A DNA stretch of 63,961 nt, taken from contig NZ_JAMBPV010000012.1 in NCBI RefSeq assembly GCF_029531845.1, forward strand, positions 1 through 63,961. The letters are read 5' to 3'. Source of the DNA: Staphylococcus equorum (lineage in GTDB: Bacteria; Bacillota; Bacilli; Staphylococcales; Staphylococcaceae). Position 1 is the stretch's first letter, and each line of letters starts with the position of its first letter. The notes beneath the pieces were generated by a model. That model had not been told where the DNA came from. It saw only the letters and a list, made by a program, of their open reading frames with translations, and did no database searches. Of the stretch, positions 31,376 through 40,287 are shown in pieces. Both the position numbers and the translations under genes were made by a program.

Positions 31376-33973
31376 ATGAAGCGTAAATTTTTGTACACAT
31401 GTTTATTCTTATTACTGGCTGTTATTGGACACAGTTATGTTATTTATAGATTTATCCATGATGGCGTTTTATTTACAGGGCCTAATGATGGTATGGAACA
31501 AATGGTGCCAATTCAAATGTATTTATTTGATAATTGGAGTCATGGCAATTGGTTTTATGCTTCTGACTTTGGTCTGGGCGGAGACTTTTTCACTGACTTA
31601 AGTTATTACTTTTCGACAAATATTATATTTATTTTGAACGTCATTATTATTGCCTTACTTAAAATAGTCATCCCAATGGATACCTCTGATGTGATGTTTT
31701 GGATGACAAATGCCTTGGTCGTTTCTATAATTAAATCTGCTATAGCAATGATAGCAACATTCATCTATGTTCAATATAGTTCACACAATCGCAAAGTGGC
31801 CGTATTAGCATCATTTATTTTTGTAATGTCACCACTTTATTTTAGATTCACAGTTTATTGGCCATTTTTTAGCGATGTTTTTATATGGTTACCATTACTA
31901 CTATGGTCAATTGAACGTTTCTTAAAAAGTGGTAAACCGGGTTTCTTTATTATTATCGTAACGATTTCATTAATTAATAATTTTTATTTTGCCTATTATC
32001 AATTATTAACAGGACTTTTATATTTCATAGCTAGAATGATTTTCAAACATAAAAATGATCTTGTACCTCGATTCAACGCATTTATGACATTATGCATTTC
32101 AGCATTATGTGCGTTAGGTTGTAGTTTGTTTTTCTTTTTTCCAGCAATACAAAGTTACTTTAATAATAGACGCATCCCTTTTGATGGAGATGTAGACTTA
32201 TTTGAACCTTTTAACCAAAATACAAATATATTTTACGACAATTATTTAATTGTTATACTTTTTTTAACGATTCAAGCATTACTATCGTTCAAATTATATA
32301 AGCATTATTATTTCAAATTATTTTCTGTTTTTACGTTGGTTTCAATTTGTGCTAGTTTTCTACCTTTAGTTGATCAGTTGTTTAATGGCTTTTCAGCGCC
32401 ACAAAAACGCTGGCACTACCTCATCGCTTTTAATTCAGCTGTTCTAATAGGGTTTTATGTAAAATATTTTCGCACATTATCTTTAAAAACTTACATCTTA
32501 TCATCTATAGTCGCTTTAGGTTTTGTCTTTGCAAGCGCTTGGCAATATGACAAATTTGTATCCTGGCTATGGTATATGCCTATTGTCAGTGTAATTGGTT
32601 TACTCATACTTTTAATTAAAGAACCTAAAACACGAACGAGATTAACTCGTTTATTTATATTGTCCATTATGATACTTTCTGTTTTAGTGTCTGTCGTATT
32701 TATACGCAATCAAATTTATTTTGATGACCATGTTCAACGCGCAAATAGTTATTATGTAAATGCAAGTCTTTTTGACACTCCTCTTCAGCAACAGTTAGTT
32801 TCTGATATGAAAAAAGGGAAATCTGAAGATGAGCGGATTGATTGGCGCGTTAATGAACAAGATAATACACCGATGTATCAGCATTTTAAAGGGATGAGTG
32901 TTTATTCAAGTATTTTCGACCACAACATACTTGATTATTATTACGATGATTTGAAGATTAACATGAAAGAAGAATCTGTAAGTAGATACCAATCAACGAA
33001 TAGTAGACAAAACATTAATAGTTTATTATCCGTTCGTTATTTAATGTTAAAAGATTACCAAAATAATGTGCCTGCACATTTCAAAAAAGTAAAAAAAGAT
33101 GGACAATACCAAATCTATGAAAATGCTTTAAATCTTCCATCTGTGCGTGTTACAGATAAAATCTTTGATGCACAAAAACTTAAAGAACCTATAGATAGAG
33201 AACATGCAATGATTGATGGAATAATTTTAAATAATGAGGGTAAAACATACACAGATAAAGCTGAAAACTTATTAAATCAAACCGAAATCACCTATCAGAA
33301 TATGAATCGCAAATCAGATAAAAAAATATATATTCCTAACAATAATAAACAAGGACAAGTACAAATTCATGTTCCAGAAAATCTTAGATCACAGTATAAA
33401 GATTTTTACGTGACACTAAAAGTTAAACGTGGCCAGCCTGACAGCAATTTTTCTGTAAATATAAACGGTTATTCGAACAACCGTTTATACAACAATTCTA
33501 CTTATCGTACTGGTGTTGATACACAACTTTATAGAACGCAACCAGATGAAAATGGTAATATAAACATTGCACTTAGCCCTAGTGGTAATTATGAATTTGA
33601 ATTACAAAGTTTACATGGAGAAGATTATAAGAAACTTGAAATCGCACACAGCAAACAGAACAATGTGGGCCATTATCAAGATATCAAGAATGGCGTTAAA
33701 GTAACATTAGGTCGTCACAAGAAAGGCATTGCTTCTATCAATATTCCCTATAGAAAAGGTATGACTGCATACGTGGATGGTAAAAAAGTAAAACCTTTAA
33801 AAGTAAATTATATGATGACAGGTGTTTCTGTAAATAAAGCTAGCAGTGAAATTACAATTAAATATAGACCACAATATTGGTATACTATGATCGCAATTTC
33901 AGTCATAAGTATCATCTTGAGTGTGATTTGGTGCATTCACAAAAATAAAAAACCACAGCGCAATTCAAATTAA
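31376..33973 (+). CDS. YfhO-family membrane protein, copy 1
   Basis: An 865-aa polytopic membrane protein of the YfhO family. These are GT-C-fold enzymes, linked in B. subtilis and S. aureus to lipoteichoic-acid glycosylation with CsbB/GtcA-type partners. It has a first transmembrane helix at about residues 5-25, then an extracellular loop with the acidic motif GPNDGMEQMVPIQMYLF, about a dozen membrane helices to roughly residue 460, a large hydrophilic extracytoplasmic domain, and a last helix near the C-terminus with a basic tail. The ATG at 31376 follows CAGGAGT. A paralogue follows after 36 bases. The substrate is not known. Confidence 0.9.
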   Translation: MKRKFLYTCLFLLLAVIGHSYVIYRFIHDGVLFTGPNDGMEQMVPIQMYLFDNWSHGNWFYASDFGLGGDFFTDLSYYFSTNIIFILNVIIIALLKIVIPMDTSDVMFWMTNALVVSIIKSAIAMIATFIYVQYSSHNRKVAVLASFIFVMSPLYFRFTVYWPFFSDVFIWLPLLLWSIERFLKSGKPGFFIIIVTISLINNFYFAYYQLLTGLLYFIARMIFKHKNDLVPRFNAFMTLCISALCALGCSLFFFFPAIQSYFNNRRIPFDGDVDLFEPFNQNTNIFYDNYLIVILFLTIQALLSFKLYKHYYFKLFSVFTLVSICASFLPLVDQLFNGFSAPQKRWHYLIAFNSAVLIGFYVKYFRTLSLKTYILSSIVALGFVFASAWQYDKFVSWLWYMPIVSVIGLLILLIKEPKTRTRLTRLFILSIMILSVLVSVVFIRNQIYFDDHVQRANSYYVNASLFDTPLQQQLVSDMKKGKSEDERIDWRVNEQDNTPMYQHFKGMSVYSSIFDHNILDYYYDDLKINMKEESVSRYQSTNSRQNINSLLSVRYLMLKDYQNNVPAHFKKVKKDGQYQIYENALNLPSVRVTDKIFDAQKLKEPIDREHAMIDGIILNNEGKTYTDKAENLLNQTEITYQNMNRKSDKKIYIPNNNKQGQVQIHVPENLRSQYKDFYVTLKVKRGQPDSNFSVNINGYSNNRLYNNSTYRTGVDTQLYRTQPDENGNINIALSPSGNYEFELQSLHGEDYKKLEIAHSKQNNVGHYQDIKNGVKVTLGRHKKGIASINIPYRKGMTAYVDGKKVKPLKVNYMMTGVSVNKASSEITIKYRPQYWYTMIAISVISIILSVIWCIHKNKKPQRNSN

Positions 33974-34009
33974 TGTTTAAAAGGAGTTTGTCAGAGATGA
34001 GGTATGACT

Positions 34010-36625
34010 ATGTTTAGTAAACTTTGGGCCCACAAAGTTACAAGATTTATTTGTATCGTTGCGCTAGGTATAGGCGTTGCTTTACTAACATTCACACCAT
34101 ATATCTTTCGTTATTTGACTGAAGGTGTCGTTTTTAGCGGAAGTGGTGATGGTTATAGGCAAATGATGCCATTTCAAATGTATTTGTATGAACATTTTAG
34201 CCAATTCAAAAGTTTTTATGATCATTCCTTTGGATTAGGTGGCGATTATGTAAAAGATTTAGCTTATTATTATGCTACTTCCCCATTTACTTTTATTAAT
34301 TTTATCTTTGTCTGGCTATCAGAAATGTTATTTAATAGTAACCCCAGTAACATCACATATTGGGCAAGTAACCAACTGATTGTTGCTTTTGTTAAAGGTG
34401 TAGTAACGTTCACACTAGCCTTTTACTATTTTAGATATATAAAATTTAAAAACTATACTGTTTTTCTGGCTTCTATGTTATATGGTGCATCTACAGTAGT
34501 AATTTATTTTAATTTTACGTGGTCATATTACGGAGATTTGCTTATTTTTCTACCACTCTCTTTATTGGCTATTGAACGATTTTTCAAGGAAAAGAAAATA
34601 GGTTTATTTATTTTTGCTGTAGCTCTAACTTTATTTTCAAATTTCTATTTTAGTTATTATGAATCTCTTGTACTATTTGCGTATTACTTTTATAGATTAG
34701 TGTTCCCACACCCGAGTGATATTGTAACTCGAAAACAAAAGTTATGGATAATTCCTGTAGCAATTGTATTAAGTACACTAGTCAGTGTATGGGGATTCTA
34801 TACCGGAGTTTCTTCGTTTTTTAACAATGATCGAGTAAGTAATTCACATTTTAAAATAGATATGTTTACAAATTTTGCACGACAAAAACATTTTTTTAGT
34901 AATGGCTTTTATATCACTGTTTCGATTATCGCTATAGTAGCATTGCTCTCATTTAAGTTATATAGACATTATTATTATAGATTTTTTGCAATTATGACTT
35001 GGATTATGTTGGTTGGTTCATTGACACCCTATTTTGATAGTATGTTCAACGGCTTTTCGACACCCGAACGCAGATGGGTTTACATATTTGCATTCGCCTC
35101 TGCAGGATTAATTGCATTATTTATTCAACACATATCAGAATTAAAACTCAAGTCATATATTTTAGCATGTGTCCCTGTATTGCTTATCATGTCAATCATG
35201 ACAATTATAGTTGAAAAAGAAAAAATGACCTGGATGTTCGCTTGTCTCATTATTATGCTCTTTATTGGACTACTATTATTTAAAAGGTCACTGCTAAAAA
35301 AACGTTGGCCAATAACAGTATTATTAATATTATTTATTGTTCAACAAAGCATGATTCTTTCTAATCATCATTTTAATAATGTGAGGAACTATGAATCCAC
35401 AAAAGCAGCTATGCATGCTTCAAAATACAAAAGTCCTGCTTTATCTAAAAAGATAGCTGAGATTAACCAACGCCATAATGATGATCCACTGAGTAGAGTT
35501 GATTATATGTCGCAATACGGTCTTAATTCACCAATGATTTATCATTTTAATGGTATTGCTTTATATTCCAGTATTTTTGATGGTGACATATTAAAATATT
35601 ATGATGAGACATTACAAATTAATATGCATACTGATAAAAATAGTACTTATCGTTTATTATCAAATAGAGCGAATTTAATGGCATTATGGAATGTTAATGA
35701 TCGCATACGTCGACCAGATGATTCGAATATGTCTTTTGGTTTTGAACCCAAAAATACGATTCAACATTCCAAAAAAGAGTCATTTATTCATTCAACGAAC
35801 GAAATTAAATACCCAAGTGCTCATATAACCAACAAGGTTTATGATTCGAAAGACCTTAAATCACCACTTGATAAAGAACAAGCAATGTTACAAGGTGTTG
35901 TACTAAATGATAAAGACACCAAACCTAACAGTCACTTTAAAGCTAATGATAATTTATTAGACAAAACATCTACATCTTTAAAAGATGCGTATAGAGATAA
36001 AGACGGAAAGCTCATTGTTACAAAAGATAAGGGGGGCATGACATACACCCTACCCTCATCCATTGCAAACAAATACAAAGATATGTATATAGAAATGGAT
36101 GTTGAACTATTAAGCCCTGACAAGCAACATGACGTCGGTGTGAACGAATACAATCAAGGTCGTAATGAATTAACTTATAAATATCGCCGGTTAGTCACGC
36201 CTGTTACAATGCGTGTAAAAGCAGATGAAAAACTACATGTTAAATTGTCACAAGGCAAATATCGTTTTAATATTAAAGGCATTTACGGGGAAAATTATGA
36301 CACTTTAAATAAAGCCTCTAAACAATTAGATAATGTACAAGTTTCTGAACACCGTTCTGGTTACACAATCAAAAAAGAAAAAAATGATGAAGGCTATCTT
36401 GTCTTGCCCATGGCATATCGTGATGGTATGAAGGCGTATGCCAATGATAAAGCCCTTCCTGTGAAACAAGGCAATGGTATCATGACCATAATTCCAGTTG
36501 AAAAAGGTCAAGAAAAAATCGAACTTAAATATACACCGCCATATACAACTATTTTGGTCATTTTAAGTATTCTAGGTATTATATTAAGTATTATATTCAC
36601 GAAATGGATTAAACCAAATAAATAA
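34010..36625 (+). CDS. YfhO-family membrane protein, copy 2
   Basis: An 871-aa paralogue of the preceding gene with the same layout: N-terminal helix, loop with GSGDGYRQMMPFQMYLYEHF, many membrane helices, the FNGFSTPERRW motif (FNGFSAPQKRW in copy 1), a large outer domain and a C-terminal helix with a lysine tail. The ATG at 34010 is preferred because GAGG lies 7 bases upstream; an ATG at 34004 is the alternative. A six-codon ORF with the better-placed AAGGAG overlaps the start, suggesting translational coupling. It is probably co-transcribed with copy 1. The two copies may act on different substrates or as a pair. Confidence 0.88.
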   Translation: MFSKLWAHKVTRFICIVALGIGVALLTFTPYIFRYLTEGVVFSGSGDGYRQMMPFQMYLYEHFSQFKSFYDHSFGLGGDYVKDLAYYYATSPFTFINFIFVWLSEMLFNSNPSNITYWASNQLIVAFVKGVVTFTLAFYYFRYIKFKNYTVFLASMLYGASTVVIYFNFTWSYYGDLLIFLPLSLLAIERFFKEKKIGLFIFAVALTLFSNFYFSYYESLVLFAYYFYRLVFPHPSDIVTRKQKLWIIPVAIVLSTLVSVWGFYTGVSSFFNNDRVSNSHFKIDMFTNFARQKHFFSNGFYITVSIIAIVALLSFKLYRHYYYRFFAIMTWIMLVGSLTPYFDSMFNGFSTPERRWVYIFAFASAGLIALFIQHISELKLKSYILACVPVLLIMSIMTIIVEKEKMTWMFACLIIMLFIGLLLFKRSLLKKRWPITVLLILFIVQQSMILSNHHFNNVRNYESTKAAMHASKYKSPALSKKIAEINQRHNDDPLSRVDYMSQYGLNSPMIYHFNGIALYSSIFDGDILKYYDETLQINMHTDKNSTYRLLSNRANLMALWNVNDRIRRPDDSNMSFGFEPKNTIQHSKKESFIHSTNEIKYPSAHITNKVYDSKDLKSPLDKEQAMLQGVVLNDKDTKPNSHFKANDNLLDKTSTSLKDAYRDKDGKLIVTKDKGGMTYTLPSSIANKYKDMYIEMDVELLSPDKQHDVGVNEYNQGRNELTYKYRRLVTPVTMRVKADEKLHVKLSQGKYRFNIKGIYGENYDTLNKASKQLDNVQVSEHRSGYTIKKEKNDEGYLVLPMAYRDGMKAYANDKALPVKQGNGIMTIIPVEKGQEKIELKYTPPYTTILVILSILGIILSIIFTKWIKPNK

Positions 36626-36672
36626 GCACAGTATTAAAGTACTAAATCTGTTATTTTCTTATACGATAAAAA

Positions 36673-36696
36673 AGCCAAACAGAAATTTGTTCGGCT
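36673..36696 (-). terminator. Minus-strand terminator between rplS and YfhO copy 2
   Basis: AGCC-AACA arms form a stem with one mismatch, followed on the minus strand by TTTTTT. It lies past the main rplS terminator, so it would end a transcript that reads through or starts after that terminator. See the structured element at 36707-36772. Confidence 0.6.
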
Positions 36697-36706
36697 CTAA
36701 TCATCG

Positions 36707-36772
36707 AGCTACTTAGGTTTGCTAGAAACGTCAACTAAAATTGTGTTTCTAGCAAGACAACCTAATGCAGCT
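36707..36772 (-). ncRNA. Candidate structured RNA element
   Basis: Three nested pairings are visible: AGCT/AGCT outermost, AGGTT (36715-36719) with AACCT (36759-36763), and a 10-bp inner stem TGCTAGAAAC (36720-36729) with GTTTCTAGCA (36745-36754). On the minus strand it is followed 10 nt later by the terminator at 36673-36696. Together they could be a small RNA of roughly 100 nt or an extended rplS 3' end. A TATAAT sequence lies just upstream on the minus strand, but no good -35. Structure is seen; function is unknown. Confidence 0.4.
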
Positions 36773-36787
36773 TATATTATATATATC

Positions 36788-36822
36788 AAAAAAAGCGACT
36801 CCCATTGGGAATCGCTTTTTTA
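36788..36822. terminator. Bidirectional terminator between YfhO copy 2 and rplS
   Basis: An AAAAAAGCGA...TCGCTTTTTT stem extended by an internal CCC/GGG pairing lies 15 bases past the rplS stop. A-runs and T-runs on both sides let it end both the convergent rplS operon and the YfhO transcript. Confidence 0.85.
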
Positions 36823-36837
36823 TGTCTAATTTGCTGA

Positions 36838-37188
36838 TTAACGAATTTCTTTAATTCTAGCAGCTTTACCACGTAATTCACGTAGGTAGTATAATTTAGC
36901 ACGACGTACTTTACCACGGCGTTTAACTTCAATTTTTTCGATTTTTGGAGTGTGTAATGGGAATGTACGTTCCACACCAACACCTGAAGATATTTTACGT
37001 ACAGTGAAAGATTCTGAAACTCCTCCACCACGGCGTTTAATAACTACACCTTCGAATAATTGGATACGTTCGCGAGTACCTTCAACAATACGTACGTGAA
37101 CTTTTAAAGTGTCACCTGGACGGAATGATGGTATATCTGTGCGTAATTGCGATTGAGTTACTGCTTCGATTAATTTGTGATTACTCAT
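36838..37188 (-). CDS. rplS: 50S ribosomal protein L19
   Basis: Large-subunit protein at the 30S-50S interface. The 116-aa product has the family core [20 protein letters not shown] and [13 protein letters not shown]. The ATG at 37188 ([10 protein letters not shown]) follows GAAGGAGAG. The longer frame running to 37266 reads through the leader and is not homologous. It is the last gene of rpsP-rimM-trmD-rplS. Confidence 0.98.
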   Translation of the reverse strand: MSNHKLIEAVTQSQLRTDIPSFRPGDTLKVHVRIVEGTRERIQLFEGVVIKRRGGGVSESFTVRKISSGVGVERTFPLHTPKIEKIEVKRRGKVRRAKLYYLRELRGKAARIKEIR

Positions 37189-37285
37189 TATTTTTCTCTC
37201 CTTCAACCTATGTTCTTGCCTGGACAAAATATAGCAGCGGACCATAGTGATTTTCGTGTGTCGCACACTTAAAATATATTAGCAT
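37189..37285 (-). promoter_or_regulatory. Probable L19 leader upstream of rplS
   Basis: The trmD-rplS gap on the minus strand contains CTATG and CATAG arms flanking GTCCGCTGCTAT and GTCCAGGCAAGAA segments, just before the rplS ribosome site. Firmicutes commonly carry an autoregulatory L19 leader at this place. I recognise the position and a plausible stem, but not the full consensus, so the call is tentative. Confidence 0.45.
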
Positions 37286-37289
37286 ATTA

Positions 37290-38027
37290 CTAATCTTTTT
37301 TCAATTGCTTTTTATATCTTTCTATAATTTCTTGGTCTTTTTTAGTCAACGGATACTGTTCTAATAAATCCGGACGTTTTTCCCATGTTCTTAAAATTTT
37401 CTGTTCATGACGCCAGTTATCAATGTGGGCATGGTTACCTGATAATAAAACGTTTGGTACATTCAAGTCCTTGTATATACGTGGTCGTGTATATTGTGGA
37501 AACTCTAGTAAACCATCTTGAAAGGAATCATCCATGTGAGATTGTTGATTACCTAAAACACCAGGTAAAAGTCTAACTACCGCATCTGTCATTACCATCG
37601 CTGGTAGCTCACCACCAGTCAATACATAGTCCCCCATTGAAATTTCATCAGTGACTAAATGTTCACGGATTCTTTCATCGTAGCCTTCGTAATGCCCGCA
37701 AATAAATACTAAGTGCTCTGCCTGACTGAGTTCATTAGCAATTGCTTGAGTAAATGGACGACCTTGAGGACACATTAAAATGACCCTTGTGTCTTCTGTT
37801 CGCTCAATACTATCCATTGCATTGAATATTGGTTCCGGCTTTAATACCATCCCCTGACCGCCTCCAAAGGGGTAGTCATCCACTTGATTATGTTTGTTTT
37901 CAGCAAAATGTCTAAAATCCACTGTATTTACTTGTAACAAATCTTTTTCTTGAGCGCGTTTTAAAATAGATTGATTTAAAACACCTTCAAACATGCCAGG
38001 AAATAATGTTAAATAGTCGATTCTCAT
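37290..38027 (-). CDS. trmD: tRNA (guanine-37-N1) methyltransferase
   Basis: A SPOUT-fold methyltransferase that modifies G37 in tRNA and prevents +1 frameshifts. The 245-aa protein has [13 protein letters not shown], the trefoil-knot SAM-binding segments [22 protein letters not shown] and [16 protein letters not shown], and a C-terminal helical domain. Its start overlaps the rimM stop by one base (TAATG), so the two are translationally coupled. Confidence 0.98.
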   Translation of the reverse strand: MRIDYLTLFPGMFEGVLNQSILKRAQEKDLLQVNTVDFRHFAENKHNQVDDYPFGGGQGMVLKPEPIFNAMDSIERTEDTRVILMCPQGRPFTQAIANELSQAEHLVFICGHYEGYDERIREHLVTDEISMGDYVLTGGELPAMVMTDAVVRLLPGVLGNQQSHMDDSFQDGLLEFPQYTRPRIYKDLNVPNVLLSGNHAHIDNWRHEQKILRTWEKRPDLLEQYPLTKKDQEIIERYKKQLKKD

Positions 38028-38530
38028 TAATCTAATAATCCTTCCATAGGCGTGATTTGAATACGTCTACCTTCTACATCAATTTCTTTGACCACGTCCG
38101 CGATATAAGGAATGAGGTATTCTTTGTCGCCTTTGACAACCCACACATCGTTTGCACCTGTTTCAAATATCTCAATCACACGACCAATGGGAGTATCTTC
38201 ATTAAAAACGGTACAGCCAATGATATCTGAATAATAAAATTCATGTTCTCCAAGCTCTATTTCTTCATGATCACGTTCTTGTAAAAGTGTTTCACCTTTT
38301 AAGTACTCAATATCATTAATGTTATTGATGCCTTCAAAGGTAAGCATATGCAGTCCTTTATGCATACGATATGAAGCAATTTTAAATTCAAGTGGCGCTT
38401 TATCTTTACGTGCTATTTCAACTATTTCTCCTGGTTGAAAACGTTTATCTGTAAAATCAGAATTAGATTTTATTTTTACTTCACCTTTAATACCATGTGT
38501 ATTTACAATTTTTCCAACTTCAACTTTCAT
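38027..38530 (-). CDS. rimM: Ribosome maturation factor RimM
   Basis: Binds S19 and assists maturation of the 30S head. The 167-aa protein has the RimM N-terminal domain ([18 protein letters not shown]) and the PRC-barrel C-terminal domain ([15 protein letters not shown]). It sits between rpsP and trmD in the conserved operon, with a one-base overlap to trmD. A terminator-like hairpin separates it from rpsP. Confidence 0.97.
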   Translation of the reverse strand: MKVEVGKIVNTHGIKGEVKIKSNSDFTDKRFQPGEIVEIARKDKAPLEFKIASYRMHKGLHMLTFEGINNINDIEYLKGETLLQERDHEEIELGEHEFYYSDIIGCTVFNEDTPIGRVIEIFETGANDVWVVKGDKEYLIPYIADVVKEIDVEGRRIQITPMEGLLD

Positions 38531-38694
38531 ATATGTGCCTCCGATAAATGTATCTTATAAGTGTTGTGTAATTTTTATGTATTATTTAATTATTATAACA
38601 TGTATAAATCTAACATAGTAATACATTCCTCACTAGAAAATTTTCTTATTCTCAACTATTTTAAAGCACTGATTACAATATTTCCCATTAAAAA

Positions 38695-38718
38695 AAGAGC
38701 ACCTAAAACGGTACTCTT
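38695..38718 (-). terminator. Terminator/attenuator between rpsP and rimM
   Basis: AAGAG-ACC and GGT-CTCTT arms are followed on the minus strand by seven T residues, 34 bases past the rpsP stop. It probably reduces rimM-trmD-rplS transcription relative to rpsP. Confidence 0.75.
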
Positions 38719-38751
38719 ACAAATACTATATTTGTTTAATAAGTTTAAAAC

Positions 38752-39018
38752 TTATTTTTGGTCGTCGAATTTTTTCAAAATACCTTCTCTTGATAAGATA
38801 TTGTGAACTGTATCAGTCGGTTTAGCACCGTCTTTCAACCATTTAAGTGCTAATTCTTCGTCGATTTTAACTTCTGCTGCGTTTACATTGTTAGGATTGT
38901 AAGTACCGATTTGTTCGATATTACGACCGTCACGCGGTGCACGAGCATCTGCAACTACGATACGATAGAATGGATTTCTTTTTGAGCCTAAACGTGTTAA
39001 ACGAATTTTAACTGCCAT
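38752..39018 (-). CDS. rpsP: 30S ribosomal protein S16
   Basis: Small-subunit ribosomal protein S16. The 88-aa product has the typical start [39 protein letters not shown] lies upstream. It is the first gene of the ribosome-maturation operon. In many staphylococci ffh lies directly upstream; here a plus-strand riboswitch module sits between them. Confidence 0.98.
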   Translation of the reverse strand: MAVKIRLTRLGSKRNPFYRIVVADARAPRDGRNIEQIGTYNPNNVNAAEVKIDEELALKWLKDGAKPTDTVHNILSREGILKKFDDQK

Positions 39019-39231
39019 TTATATTCTCTCCTTTTAATTTCATAAGTATTTATTTTCTACAAGAAATAATGATACCAGTTCTTCTGATGTTTGTAAAGAG
39101 GTTATTCTTTACCAATTTTAAAAATCATTTCTTTTTCTCATCAATCACCTTGTGAACTATGCTTTTTCGTCAGCGCCCTCTTTTCACGCACTATATACAA
39201 CTATGATATGCCTTGTCTTATTTTAAGTCTC

Positions 39232-39260
39232 TTGACATCTATATTTAAAAGCTATACATT
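39232..39260 (+). promoter_or_regulatory. Promoter of the TPP-riboswitch module
   Basis: TTGACA at 39232-39237 and TACATT at 39255-39260, spaced by 17 bases, form a near-consensus sigma-A promoter. It lies about 24 bases before the riboswitch aptamer. Confidence 0.8.
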
Positions 39261-39283
39261 GAGACTAAATTAAATAAGCGCAT

Positions 39284-39365
39284 GCACTAGGGGTGTTTTT
39301 AACTGAGATGAGTACAACTCAAACCCTTTGAACCTGATCTAGCTGAAACTAGCGGAGGAAAGTGT
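39284..39365 (+). promoter_or_regulatory. TPP riboswitch (THI element)
   Basis: The classic THI-box parts are in order: the P1 arm CACT with AGGGGTG, the conserved CTGAGATGAG of the pyrimidine-sensor helix, ACCCTTTGAACCTGATCTAG, the CTGAAACTAGCG stem and the closing GGAGGAAAGTG. The match to the known aptamer core is essentially complete. Thiamine pyrophosphate binding would be expected to turn the downstream genes off through the terminator at 39437-39474. Confidence 0.96.
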
Positions 39366-39389
39366 GAAAGATTTTATATAATATATTCG

Positions 39390-39474
39390 AGGGCAATCTT
39401 GCCTTTTTTACAATATCAATATTCTATCATTTCTAATACACAACTTTCTATAGTGAAGGTTGTGTATTTTTTTA
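39390..39474 (+). terminator. Riboswitch expression platform with terminator
   Basis: Two hairpins follow the aptamer. A small one at 39390-39410 (GGCA/TGCC with six T) is followed by a strong one: 12 bp at 39437-39448 with 39455-39466, 6-nt loop, then eight T. The second is a standard intrinsic terminator 35 bases before the next gene, so control is probably by premature termination. I did not identify the antiterminator pairing with certainty. Confidence 0.8.
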
Positions 39475-39508
39475 ATTTTAATTTTTCAAAATTTTAGGAG
39501 TGAAAGTT

Positions 39509-40261
39509 ATGAATAAAACTGTTTTAGTAACTGGTAGTAGTAGAGGTTTAGGTGCAACGATTGCAAAAACATTATCGCAACAAGGCTATAATATTATAAT
39601 CAATTATTACAAAAATAAATCGTTAGCAGAACAAATTGTTTCAGACTTCGGTTCAGACCGTGCAATTGCCATTCAAGCTGATGTCACAAATAGAAATGAT
39701 ATTGACCGCTTAATTGAACAAGCTACCCAATATTTTGGGAAAATTGATGTTGTGGTAAACAATGCATTAGTAGGTTTTAAATTTGATCCTACCCAGCAAA
39801 AAGCATTTAAAGATTTAATGTGGGAAGATTACCAACAACAAATAGATGGTACTTTAAAAGCTGCATTCAATGTAACACAAAGTGTCATGCCTCAATTTTT
39901 AGAAAGACAGCAAGGTACTATTATTTCTATTGGTACAAATTTATATCAAAATCCCATCGTACCTTATCATGAATATACAACTGCCAAAGCTGGATTAATT
40001 GGTTTTACTCGTAATATCGCTGCCGAGCTTGGTCAATTTGGTATTAAAGCCAATGTCGTGTCAGGAGGGCTGTTAAAAACAACTGACGCGAGTGCTACCA
40101 CGACGCCTGAAGTATTTGACGTGATTGCACAAACTACGCCTCTTAAGCGTGTCACTTCACCACAAGACGTCGCAAACATGGTTGCATACTTAGCTTCTGA
40201 ACAAGCTAAAGGTGTTACAGGGCAAAATTTCACTGTTGATGGTGGCTTAACGATGAATTAA
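39509..40261 (+). CDS. SDR-family oxidoreductase under TPP riboswitch
   Basis: A 250-aa classical short-chain dehydrogenase/reductase with the cofactor motif TGSSRGLG at residues 6-13. The active-site YTTAK is at Tyr156/Lys160. Two family positions are unusual: the residue 13 before the Tyr, normally catalytic Ser, is Thr143, and the NNAG motif reads NNAL. It resembles FabG-like reductases but is not the fatty-acid FabG, which is elsewhere in this window. The ATG at 39509 follows AGGAG with 8 bases spacing; an in-frame GTG at 39500 overlaps it. The substrate is unknown; riboswitch control points to thiamine-related compounds. Confidence 0.93.
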   Translation: MNKTVLVTGSSRGLGATIAKTLSQQGYNIIINYYKNKSLAEQIVSDFGSDRAIAIQADVTNRNDIDRLIEQATQYFGKIDVVVNNALVGFKFDPTQQKAFKDLMWEDYQQQIDGTLKAAFNVTQSVMPQFLERQQGTIISIGTNLYQNPIVPYHEYTTAKAGLIGFTRNIAAELGQFGIKANVVSGGLLKTTDASATTTPEVFDVIAQTTPLKRVTSPQDVANMVAYLASEQAKGVTGQNFTVDGGLTMN

Positions 40262-40287
40262 AAAATTATAAATAGGAGGTGTGTTTC

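Noticed and set aside
39500..39508. GTG start for the riboswitch-linked SDR
   Set aside because: The GTG overlaps the AGGAG ribosome site; the ATG at 39509 has proper spacing.
40279..40287. GTG start for the monooxygenase
   Set aside because: It lies inside the TAGGAGGT ribosome site; the ATG at 40288 fits.
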